64,000 bases of DNA from positions 52,114,964 to 52,178,963 of the forward strand of contig CM060065.1 in NCBI GenBank assembly GCA_030533445.1, given 5' to 3'. The translations under genes were made by a program, and so were the position numbers. Below the pieces are notes generated by a model that had not been told where the DNA came from, searched no databases, and saw only the letters and a list, made by a program, of their open reading frames with translations. Shown here one piece after another: positions 11,322 through 20,066 of this stretch (positions are counted from its first letter, which is position 1; the number at the start of each line of letters is the position of its first letter). The DNA comes from Cyprinodon diabolis (lineage: Eukaryota; Chordata; Actinopteri; Cyprinodontiformes; Cyprinodontidae).

Positions 11322-11589
11322 GGATCTTGGCCACGCTGGCCACGAGCAGCCAGATGGCGATGATGTAGGGAGTCTGGACGTAGCTCCACTCCCACTGCAC
11401 CACCCGGTACCCGCCGCCGTGCTGCTCCTCCGCCTCCTGCTCCTCCTCCACCGCCGAGCGGCTCAGGGCGGAGGGTGAGGAGAGAACCGGCCCGGGGTGC
11501 GGAGCGGCTGACCCGGACAGGTCTGCTCCGGCGGCCCGGAGCAGCAGCAGCGTCACACCGAGCAGCAGCATCTTCATCCCGGAGCTCAT
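11322..11589 (-). CDS. slc9a5: slc9a5 exon 1: signal peptide and first membrane helix
   Basis: First coding exon. The start context is [19 protein letters not shown], a hydrophobic signal-like segment. A 40-residue acidic linker ([13 protein letters not shown]) follows, then [18 protein letters not shown] and LLVASVAKI, the W-x-W and VASxAKI signature that opens NHE3/NHE5 proteins. The donor after ATC-C is GTAAGT. An in-frame ATG at 11745 would add 52 residues of low-complexity proline/arginine sequence upstream of a TATA-like box, so it was not used. M1 at 11589, M5 at 11577 and M7 at 11571 are all possible; M7 best matches the short human start as I recall it. Confidence 0.85.
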
Positions 11590-11609
11590 CGCGCTGACAT
11601 CCCGCTCAG

Positions 11610-11617
11610 CTTTTATA
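11610..11617 (-). promoter_or_regulatory. TATA-like box of slc9a5
   Basis: The minus strand reads TATAAAAG, 21 bases before the first in-frame ATG (11589). If it sets transcription 25-30 bases downstream, the start site would fall on or just past that ATG, and translation would begin at the methionines of 11577 or 11571. Alternatively the box is not used and the promoter is dispersed (the region is GC-rich). Confidence 0.45.
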
Positions 11618-11786
11618 GAGGAGAGGAGCCGCGGAGGGAGGGAGGCCGGCGGCCGGCTCCCTACATCCATACACACCTCCTCCTCCCTGGGTGTGTAAGG
11701 AGGAGGAGGAGGAGGGTGACCCGCCCACTTCCCATTTAAAGTCACCTAGACTCTCCCTCAGCATCCACAGCTGATCGGATGGCCTC

Positions 11787-11794
11787 TGACGTCA
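11787..11794 (-). promoter_or_regulatory. Consensus CRE (TGACGTCA), distal copy 1
   Basis: Perfect palindromic cAMP-response element, about 200 bases upstream of the slc9a5 start, embedded in CTCTGACGTCAC. Proteins of the CREB/ATF class bind this site; function here is inferred from position. Confidence 0.55.
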
Positions 11795-11814
11795 CCTGTC
11801 AATACCCAAATCTC

Positions 11815-11822
11815 TGACGTCA
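11815..11822 (-). promoter_or_regulatory. Consensus CRE (TGACGTCA), distal copy 2
   Basis: Second perfect CRE, 28 bases from the first (same face to within about a quarter turn) and with the same flanks, CTCTGACGTCAC. The pair may be a local duplication of about 28 bp or an enhancer with two binding sites. Confidence 0.55.
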
Positions 11823-12295
11823 CTTATCAGTGGAACTGAGGATGATGCAGGATCTGGACTCATCAGAAAACCTCTAAAGAACAAAGCAATGATTATTTAG
11901 GACCAGAGAGTTTCACAGCTAAACCTCAGATCAGAAAATTAAATCACAACTGAAACTAAAAAAGCATTTAGGATGAAAGAGAACCGGGCGGTGTCGCACC
12001 CAGGGCGCCATCAGGTATGGGGCGGCTTTACCAGCCTTTCATGTAGCTGGAGAGCAGCTGACCCAGAGGCCAGGCTCTGACTGGGAACCATTTTCTGCCC
12101 TGGCATTTTCCATCACCAGCCCACTTATGGACCCCACCCCCAAAAAAAAAAAAATAGAAGCACAGTCAACCGCGATCTTAAATGTGAAACACGATACGAA
12201 TCCACATTGTGGATGAACCGATCTACCTTCAAGCATCACACCACAACCATCACCAATACTTCTATAAAGCTGTTTTACTGGCTTTGGTTATTAAC
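11823..12295. other. Intergenic, fragment of a hAT end
   Basis: Upstream of slc9a5. At 12073-12110 the sequence CTCTGACTGGGAACCATTTT and TCTGCCCTGGCATT recalls the piece at 8370-8410; both look like ends of a decayed DNA transposon. No gene seen. Confidence 0.4.
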
Positions 12296-12300
12296 GCCAC

Positions 12301-13052
12301 TGTCATGATTTAACTAAAGATCTGACCCAAATGCAGAAGACCAAACAGAGAGACCAGGGAAAGTTTAACAGGTTTATTTAGAATAATGAGGAGTCCAGTG
12401 ATGCTCTGAACACTGTCAAACCGGAACTGGAAAGTGAGGGGAAGACACTGCGGTTAGTTCAGGCTCAGTGGGAAATTAGTGTCTTTGACTTGAAGAGGAG
12501 GAATAGGTTGCTGACCCACGTTTCCAGAAAAAGGTGTCCTTTATTGAATCCAGTCTGTGTGGGATGTTCCAGTGATTATCTAGTTTGATGGAGGGCGGAC
12601 AGGGTTTACCCAGATTGCGGTTGTTTGTAGGTGAACAGAGAAGCTGACTGCCACTTAGATTTCCTGCGGTACTCAAACGGGTTATTGTGGAGATGAATCC
12701 CCTGCTCAGAGAGAAGCCCCAGACAATCCTTGGGGAAAAAGGTTGATCCAAACCACAAACTTGAATCCTCAGCTCAGTTTGGTTCTCAGAAGATCCTTCC
12801 AGGGGAGAGAAGGTCTCAAACATCCAGTTTGCAGGATGGCTTCCTGCCGAGAGGCAAAGACAAAAGCAGCAAGATTAAAACTCAGGTAAACACTGTGGCG
12901 TCAAGTAGTGGCAGTCAGCAGCTTAAGAGTCCTCCACAGGTAATGAGGCAACAAGCTGCAGGTGTGCAGGGAGGCCCGATGAGGACGGGGGACCATCTGG
13001 TGGAGGAGGAAAGAAAACACAAGAACAGACCACAAAAACTGGATTCCTGACA
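12301..13052 (-). mobile_element. Solo LTR, Ty3/gypsy-like, opposite orientation
   Basis: 752 bp related to the LTR at 1844-2664 but on the minus strand. Plus-strand ends TGTCATGATTTAAC and GGATTCCTGACA. Exact 5-bp duplication GCCAC at 12296-12300 and 13053-13057. The polyadenylation-type motif (TTTATTTAGAAT on plus) is retained. It lacks an internal region and is diverged from the first copy, so the two are separate insertions. Confidence 0.82.
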
Positions 13053-13248
13053 GCCACAGTGACCGCTGCTGCTGAACGTCCGCACTCACCGCATCAGCAG
13101 GGTCGCCAGATGTCACTGACTCACGTTTTCCAGCCCAAAAATTGTTCATGCACTGCCTGGATAAATGAAATCTGGCCCAATTTGAACCAAAAGCTATTGA
13201 TCTCTTAGGCCATAAATCTAAAGAAAAACATTTTTTACCGATAGACGA

Positions 13249-13311
13249 CCATCGTTAGCCTGTAATATCTGAAACCTGTCTGTGATTTCAGATATTACAG
13301 GCTAACAATGG
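13249..13311. repeat. Short near-perfect hairpin (26-bp stem, 11-base loop)
   Basis: Arms 13249-13274 and 13286-13311 pair at 25 of 26 positions (core GTTAGCCTGTAATATCTG); the single mismatch is at 13252. The loop is CCTGTCTGTGA. It could be a cruciform, a MITE relic or a small-RNA hairpin; the stem is short for a canonical pre-miRNA. Confidence 0.8.
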
Positions 13312-13565
13312 AACCAAACGATCCACTCATCGGTTTCCATTTGCATGTTTCCAAGCGATACAAGGCTTTGTCTATATAAAGACTCAAACTCACTGCGGAT
13401 CCAGACATTTGAATTGAGAAAGCTTCCTGGAGAGGAAGCGAAACGTCTTCAAACCTTGGAAACCAAGTCCAGTGGATATTTTTTGAACTTTTACAGAATG
13501 ACTATGACCTGGATGACTGAGAACCTTCATCAGCATGAGAGGAACATCGTAGTTTGGTTATAATT
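13312..13565. repeat. Dispersed fish repeat fragment
   Basis: Contains GAAAGCTTCCTGGAGAGGAA, GCGAAACGTCTTCAA and GACCTGGATGACTGAGAACC, a string I recognise from many fish introns but cannot place in a family. Related text (GAGAAACATCGTAGTTTGG) recurs at 8458-8476, and 13564-13740 resembles 8781-8950. Confidence 0.45.
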
Positions 13566-14441
13566 TAGGTTGTTGCAAGGATTTTACAGTTAGAAGAAAT
13601 AGAAAATGACACAATATTCCAACCGTCACAAGGATGAGCATGAAGGAAGGGCTATAGATACTGCATGCATCATTTAGGGAGTTAACATTGGATTACTGCT
13701 TCAGCTCCTTCAGTTATTTACTGTCACAGGTAGGAGCTTCAGCCGGACAGGAAGTGTTTGATTGAAGGAGGGCCGGCCCTCCTCCCGCCAGGCAGTCTGA
13801 GCCTGCCAGAGGGGCATGGACACGGGAAAGATGTTAGATACGTTTCTGAAAAAGGACGGAGCAATTTTTTATAGTTACCTTCAGAAAATTTGCTCTCATT
13901 AAAAAAATAAACTGGAATTATATATATATATATATATATATATGTTTATTACAAAGGATGGATTCATTTATTTTTACGGAATGTAGATATTTGTGAAAAA
14001 CCGAGCAACAAAGACACTCTGACTTCATGTACATCTTTAGAACAATTGATGCTTTCAAAGACAAACACATAGATTCAAGATGGAGGAGGTTTTATTGTCA
14101 TTTTACAAAACCTTTCTTTTTATATTTTCTGGCTAGATTTTCTGTTCATAAAACTTCAAGAAAAATTGTGATGGAACAGAAATGAATAAATAAATTGAGG
14201 AATAATTAAACAATGAAAAATAGATATTGTAATATCCAATACTGACTTTGATCTAATAACAAGGAAGTGGATCTAAAGAAATAACGCTAGTCACCAACGT
14301 AGGACCAAAGACCACATGGGGGGCCTTCAGCGTCTTCTGAATACAAAACAATTCACCAGCTTAGTTTGAAACGCTATTTTATACGGCTGCTCTTCTGTTT
14401 TAATCATTTAGAGATCATTTCATCATATTAACCATATAAAT
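13566..14441. other. Intergenic with a (TA)n microsatellite
   Basis: No gene. A (TA) run lies at about 13919-13942. The first 180 bases resemble 8781-8950 (GATGAGCATGAAGGAAGGG), so the two loci share a repeat. Confidence 0.5.
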
Positions 14442-14917
14442 CAGCGGTCTTCAACGTTTTCCAGGCCAAGGACCCCAAACTGATGGAGAGATGGAGCAGC
14501 GACCCCCTAATTATATATATGTTGTATGAAATAATGTTCTATCAAACTGGTCCTATAGTCACTCTATTACAGATGGAGTAATGTAACTAAAGTAATCCCT
14601 CCCTGGGATTATTAAAGTATTTCTGATTCCTGGTTGATGGGACAGGTGTTGTGAATGAAACGGTGCCCAGCTTGAAAGAGCTCCTGTGTGTCTCTGAATG
14701 TGAGCTTTGATGACTGAAAGACATCTTCTGCCTCCATTGATCTGTTTACTACAGTCTGTTGGATTAATGTTAATGTGGATTTAAAGACATTTCAATTAGT
14801 GGGAAAAAATGCAGGAGGGAATAAAAAATAAAAGTAATCAACCAAAACTTTTGCGACCCCCATGCAGTACCTCTGAGGACCCTCTAGGGCTCGCAATCCC
14901 CCTGTTGAAGACCTCTG
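14442..14917. mobile_element. Decayed hAT-like element
   Basis: Ends CAGCGGTCTTCAACGTTTTC and (reverse) CAGAGGTCTTCAACAGGGG, with short inverted repeats around GGTCTTCAAC. Flanks ATATAAAT and TTATAGAA match at 5 of 8 positions, a worn target duplication. The interior has GACCCC-rich ends typical of fish hAT MITEs. Confidence 0.55.
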
Positions 14918-15778
14918 TTATAGAACGTTGTAGCATTTACAGAGATTTGAAAATGACAATATTCAAAGGAAAATTAGAAATTTAAATTTAACAATGAAAA
15001 TGTGTTTATATGGGTGAAGTTTGGGTGAACGCTGACCCCTCTTGTTCACCGGTCAGTACTGGTAGCCCTTCCTGTGACTTAGTAGCTATGAAGTAGCCCT
15101 CAGCCTTAAAAAGGTTGGTGACCCCTGCTTTAGGGTTATTCTTTCACACAAATGCAGTTCAAACCATTTATAGAACAAAAAGAACTGAATCTGCAGTTTC
15201 TGCTGTTGTGCCATTATCTAAAATAAAATCTGGTTCTCAGTCATTTTTAAACTAAGCTAATTAGAGCCCCGGGTTGCAGATCTCTGAACTAGATGATGCA
15301 AACAATCAGGACACTGTAAACAGCACGGAAATAGCTTTATGAAATACCACTCAGGAGAACAGTTATTGTTTGCATCTTCTAACCCATCAACCAATCACAG
15401 CTCTTAGAAGACAGCGTTGCCCCTAGCAACAGGGTCAACCACACCTCTTCACTAAGGTCAGAGCTTCAGTTTCTTCCTCAGAGTCTCTGATGAAGATAAA
15501 ACTAACAGGAACGTTTAGACCAGGCTAGCAGGTCTGTGGGGGTTCTGGTCTGGATGTTCTGTTGGATCCATGAGGATCTCCAAACTGCCTGAAAGTGAAG
15601 CTTCATCCTCTCAGATTAAAGCTGAAATTATTTTACTCTGGAATTAAGATGTAACCAAGAAGAAACTTCAGAGAAAGCCAGCTTGCTGGATAAATTCCAG
15701 GTTCTGGTCGGCTGCTGCCAGGACTTTACCAGGTTCCTGGGATCTCCTCCTCCATCTGACCTTCTCAGTATGAAGCAG
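14918..15778. other. Intergenic; another worn transposon end
   Basis: Around 15100-15135, CCTTAAAAAGGTTGGTGACC then CCTGCTTTAG looks like a hAT terminus. No gene-like frame. Confidence 0.35.
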
Positions 15779-16243
15779 CAGGGGGGAATTTCGGCAATAC
15801 CAGGCAGTTGCCTAGGGCCCAAAGTTCCTGGGGGACCCATAAAACGCCGTTTCCATGTATGGTTAATACAACTATTCCTTATTTGTGCACATTATGTTTT
15901 TGCTAAAAATCCTTTCGCTAAAATGCCACCAGAACGCTGATACTATAAGTGTCTCACCCCCCCCCCCCCCCCCCCTTCAGTGTCCACCATATTGGATCAG
16001 TCCATTTGCTGCACATGTTCAGAAAGGTCCAAACAGACAGCAGCAAACCATTTGAAAACAAACCATGCAAAGAGCAGTGTTGCCAACTTAGCGCTTTAGT
16101 CGCTATATTTGGCCACAGATAATGGATGTCTATTCTATTAACATTTATCTATCTGTGGAATGGGTCTGTTTGATGTCTTCTCAATTCAGAGGGCCCCCTG
16201 CCTGTCTTTGCCTAGGGCCCCACATTTCCTAAATCCACCCCTG
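15779..16243 (+). mobile_element. TTF-type hAT-derived MITE (family C), short copy
   Basis: Ends CAGGGGGGAATTTCGGCAAT and (reverse) CAGGGGTGGATTTAGGAAAT. Flanks TGAAGCAG (15771-15778) and CGGAGCAG (16244-16251) agree at 6 of 8. It shares AGGCAGTTGCCTAGGGCC and GCCTAGGGCCCCACATTT with the copies at 27486-28364 and 29824-30290 but lacks their middle. A C19 run lies at 15957-15975. Confidence 0.65.
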
Positions 16244-17699
16244 CGGAGCAGCAGAGCGGAAACTGCCTCAGCAGAAGCTGCTCGTTTCTAAGCGAAACTT
16301 CACCTTGGATCTGTTTCATAATCAGCCGACCCAAAACAGCAGATAAGTTCTGGTACAGCAGCTAAACGTCAGGAGATAAAAGAAGTAGAAGCTGTGGGAT
16401 ATTTGGGTCCTTGAACCTTCTGTCAGTGATTGTTAAAGCAGGAGCCCTGATGTTCCTCCATTTTTCTCCGACTCAGAGACCTTCAGACCAGATTACAGTG
16501 AAACACGATGAGCAGATTAAAAACTCTCCTGATTTCTGACCCAAACGTTCTTCTGGACGATCAGAACCGGAACATCTAGAAGAACCTCTGCCCCTGGAGA
16601 GACGCTCCCAAGTCTATTAAGTAGCTTTGCTCAGTATTTCTAGCTTTATATTTATTTTTCTGAGGACTTCTGACTTTTACTTCCTTCATTTGAACACAAA
16701 TATATTTAAGTTTTTGAAACTGGCTCATTTGGATAAATAAGGATAATATGATGTAACATCTGGAACAAAACAGGAAATAAAGAGGGTAATCTGTCCAGCC
16801 TTAGATTATAGAAAACATGAAGAGCTGGAGGCTGAGAGATGGATCAGAATTACAGACATTCACCATTTATTCCATCTTTAATAGATTTTACATTTCAGTG
16901 CTGATTATGTTTTGTTTCACTTTAATTATGTTCATATCAGAACTCTAAAAGCTCTCAGCCGTGGAAGCAGGACTTCTGTTCCGTTATGATCCTGACTTTT
17001 AAAGTTGGATTAGACTGGATTTGATCTGTTCTCTCTACATCATAGTGAGCTAAAGGAAATTAACCCAGTTCTTTGTGCATAAACTGTTTTTATAAGTTCA
17101 ATCTTTGCTCTTACCAGTTTTTTTGTTTTTACACTGGTATTTAAAAAAAATGCACAAACTTTGGACGCCTCTGGAGAAGCTGGACTGGTGGAGAACCTGT
17201 GAAATAAAGAAGCAGCTCCTCTGTTCTGCAGGTCCACCTCCAGATAGATCCTCCTCTGCATAAAGTGACCATTCAGGCTGTTGGTTCTGTGAGCTGCTGG
17301 GTGTGGAACGTAGGACCCAAAACGACCCACCAGAACCGCACTGGTTTGGATTTGGATCCAGTATCAGCACCTCCTTAGGAGGCGAAGCTCTGCAGCCACT
17401 CTCTGATGAACATCTCCAGAGAGACGGTGGTGAGGCAGGCAGAGGAGAGGAGGACCAAAGAGAAGGTGCATGGATGAAGAGGAGGAGGATCTGCAGAAGG
17501 TTCAGGTCACAGGAGGACATCAGGGTGGAGATCAAGGCAGAGGATTTATTATGGAGAAGAAAAGCGGGGCCATTAATGATTTAATAAAGTTCCCGTTAGC
17601 TTCCAGAAGGGTTCTGACCAAAGTCCACTTCTGTTTCTATTCATCAGAGCGGTGGAGCTCAAACTTGTATCCTCAGGACAGAAGTCCATTTTCCATCAT
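16244..17699. other. Intergenic, no gene recognised
   Basis: Open frames on both strands at 17098-17584 are low-complexity and overlap each other. They show no domain, no splice consistency with the neighbouring genes and no family I recognise. Confidence 0.45.
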
Positions 17700-17975
17700 G
17701 CTTATCCCAAGCGGGGTCCTTAGGGGTGCTGGTGTCTACCTGCAGCTGTCTATCGGCGAGAGGCGGGGTCCATCGCAGGGCAACACAGAGACAAACAACC
17801 CTTCACACACACACACCTCTGGTTTTTGGACTGTGGGAGGAAGCCGGAGTACCCGGAGAGAACCCACGCATGCTCAGAGAGAACATGGAGACTCCATGCA
17901 GAAAGACCCTGGACCAGGAATCAAACCTGGAACCTTCTTGCTGCAAGGCAGCAGTGCTATCCACTGAACAGCCCA
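17700..17975 (-). repeat. SINE-like repeat with tRNA-like head
   Basis: On the minus strand it begins near GATAGCACTGCTGCCTTGCA (box A-like) and AGGTTTGATTCCTGG (box B-like), then CATGCGTGGGTTCTCTCCGG and CGGCTTCCTCCCACAGTC, a very common fish interspersed repeat. A short (CA) stretch sits inside. Not a functional tRNA. Confidence 0.6.
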
Positions 17976-18485
17976 TCCTCCTCACATGTAAAGCCCTAAA
18001 AACCAAGCTCCGTCTGAGATCAAAGCTCTGATTGTTTCTAACATTCAATCTCAATCTGCAGGTTTACTAGTGAATTTCTTCAAGTAGATTGGGAGGCAGA
18101 TAGTTTAGTCAGTGGGTGAGTAGAGAGGTAGGTGGAGGTAGAACATTAACAGCTCAATGAAGGGAGAATTTCAGTCCCGACAGGCGTTTCACATTTGCCC
18201 CATTGTGTCTCCATCTTTATTATACAATATTCAGGTTATACTGAGCTATTTTATATAGTGATGCTGCAATAGGCTTAGACTGCAGGAGGACAGAGACCCC
18301 TTTTCATCCTATCTCTATTCTCCCATTCTGCAGTATTTGTCAAGTAGCTTCATCTGGTCTGTTCCAGTTTAGCTGTGACTCCGTCTTAGATTACAATATA
18401 TACCTGGATATACTGTATGTATATATATATATATATATATTGTTTATTCTTCTTAATGCACCTTTTTTAAGTACTATGCCAATAT

Positions 18486-18543
18486 GTGACGAGTGAATTT
18501 CTCCGCTGTGAGATCAATAAAGCTCATCTAATCTAATCTAATA
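18486..18543 (+). repeat. SINE/LINE 3' tail with (TAATC)n
   Basis: CTGTGAGATCAATAAAGCTC followed by repeated ATCTAATCTAAT. It resembles the tail of the SINE at 43447-43651 (GTGTGAGATCAATAAAGTTC). A (TA) microsatellite precedes it at about 18420-18440. Confidence 0.5.
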
Positions 18544-18900
18544 TCAGATGTGCTGCTGCCATCAACACCTTTGTTTCTAGATGTTGGAGCTTGGCCTGTT
18601 TTCCAGTGTAGTCCTGTTTCTCTGACTGTGACTAACTGGATGTGCTCTCTTCATCCTCTGACATGGGAGCTGGCTCGGAGCTCGTCTGCCTGGCTGTGTG
18701 TTTCCTGGAAGGGGCCGCCTGTGGAGCTGGTTGACAGTTGCCTTTTGTATCTATGCTTCTTTTTCTACGTCTGCTTCTGTCTCCTTGAACCCCAGTGGGC
18801 CTCAGCAGATGGCCGCTCACACTGAGCCTGGTTCTGCTGGAGGTTTCTTCCTGTTCAAAGGGAGTTTTTCCTCTCCACTGTCGCTACAAGCATGAGTGGA
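18544..18900 (+). repeat. Dispersed LINE-like 3' repeat, copy 1
   Basis: Shares long blocks with 51205-51725 and 42960-43255: TTCCTGTTCAAAGGGAGTTT, TTCCTCTCCACTGTCGCTAC and CTGTCTCCTTGAACCC. This copy ends at CAAGCATGAG, earlier than the others. Probably the 3' region of a non-LTR retroelement; family uncertain. Confidence 0.6.
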
Positions 18901-19199
18901 GAGCCAACCACAAAATCGAAGCGAAAATCGTCACTAAGATCATGTCTTGCCCTGAGACGACGTGTTGTGAACTGACGTCATATAAACAAACTGAATGGGT
19001 TCTCAGACAGACCCAGATGTCCCGCCTCTAATCTCCAGCGTTCAGATGTTCCACATCTCATCATGATGTGTCTGAGGAACCTGATGACGTGCAGAACTGT
19101 GACCTCCTCCTAGAGGAACTGGGGACCAGGATGCCGCACCTGAGGAAAAACCCAACTGGGCTTCCTCAGGCGTCTCTGAGAAAAAACCAGAACCATCAA

Positions 19200-19980
19200 A
19201 CTTCTTATTTATTGAAACCTTTATTGATAACAGCAGAAACACAATCAACCACAGCTAAAACATCTTCGAGGTCTTCATCACCTCATCTCTGGGAGGAAGG
19301 AGAAAACCTCAAAGTCTAAAAGCAGTGAACTCCCATCCACACACCTGGAGGCAGGAGCCCGTTTGGTACCATGTGACCCAGAACGTCCCCATCTGAGGCG
19401 CCTCGGCTCAGAGGTCATCAAACGTTCAGTGAAGGTGGGAGATCATCCGTGATGTTTGAGTGACGTTTGTCCCAAACCGTAGAGAAGTTATGCAAGACAG
19501 ACAGAACCAAACAACAGACGGACCGGGACCTCAGAGCAGAACCATGAGGAGAACTGGTTCAGCAGAAGGTTCTGAAGTGAAACAGCAACAATCAGTTTAT
19601 CTCAATAAATCCTGCTTCTGATCCGTATTCAGGTTCTCCCTCTGGTTGTTAAACCGGATCGGAACCGTTGACCCGGCAGGTAAATCCTGGCGTCGGCAGC
19701 AGCTGTGATAAATCAAGGTGTTCTGTCTGGTTATCAGCAGCAGGATCAGAACATTCTGAGCTTCTGTTGACGTTCAGCTGCTCTGAAGGTTCATCTACAA
19801 ACACTGCAGCAGGAGATCAGACGATAAAAAGGTCTGGACCCACGCAGGCCTCCTGATGAGTGGTACCGGCTCAGGGTTCTGATGGCATCCCAACGGTTCT
19901 GCTGCCTGGAGCTCAGATCAGTGAGGAAGCTGCTGCTGGGTTAAAATGCTGCAGATGCTCCTCCTGAGGACCTTCCTGGG
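19200..19980 (-). other. fhod1: Probable fhod1 3' untranslated region
   Basis: Downstream of the fhod1 stop. Two AATAAA signals on the minus strand (TTTATT at 19208-19213 and 19220-19225) would end a 3' UTR of about 0.75 kb. Inferred from position only. Confidence 0.45.
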
Positions 19981-20066
19981 TCAGACTTTGTCTCCTGGCT
20001 TGTTGTTGTAAAGATCCAGAGCTTGGATCCCGTCTGGACCGAGACCGTTCTTCAGAGTCCTCCTCA
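19981..20066 (-). CDS. fhod1: fhod1 last coding exon: basic DAD tail and stop
   Basis: Encodes [18 protein letters not shown] then [10 protein letters not shown] and TGA (19981-19983). Human ends [20 protein letters not shown]..., so the tail that holds FHOD1 closed and is phosphorylated by ROCK is conserved. Confidence 0.95.

Noticed and set aside
11299..11745. Upstream start at 11745 for slc9a5
   Set aside because: Would place the TATA-like box inside the coding region and add low-complexity residues before the signal peptide.
17098..17584. Overlapping 145- and 93-codon frames
   Set aside because: On opposite strands, no recognisable domain, no neighbouring exons; intergenic chance frames.
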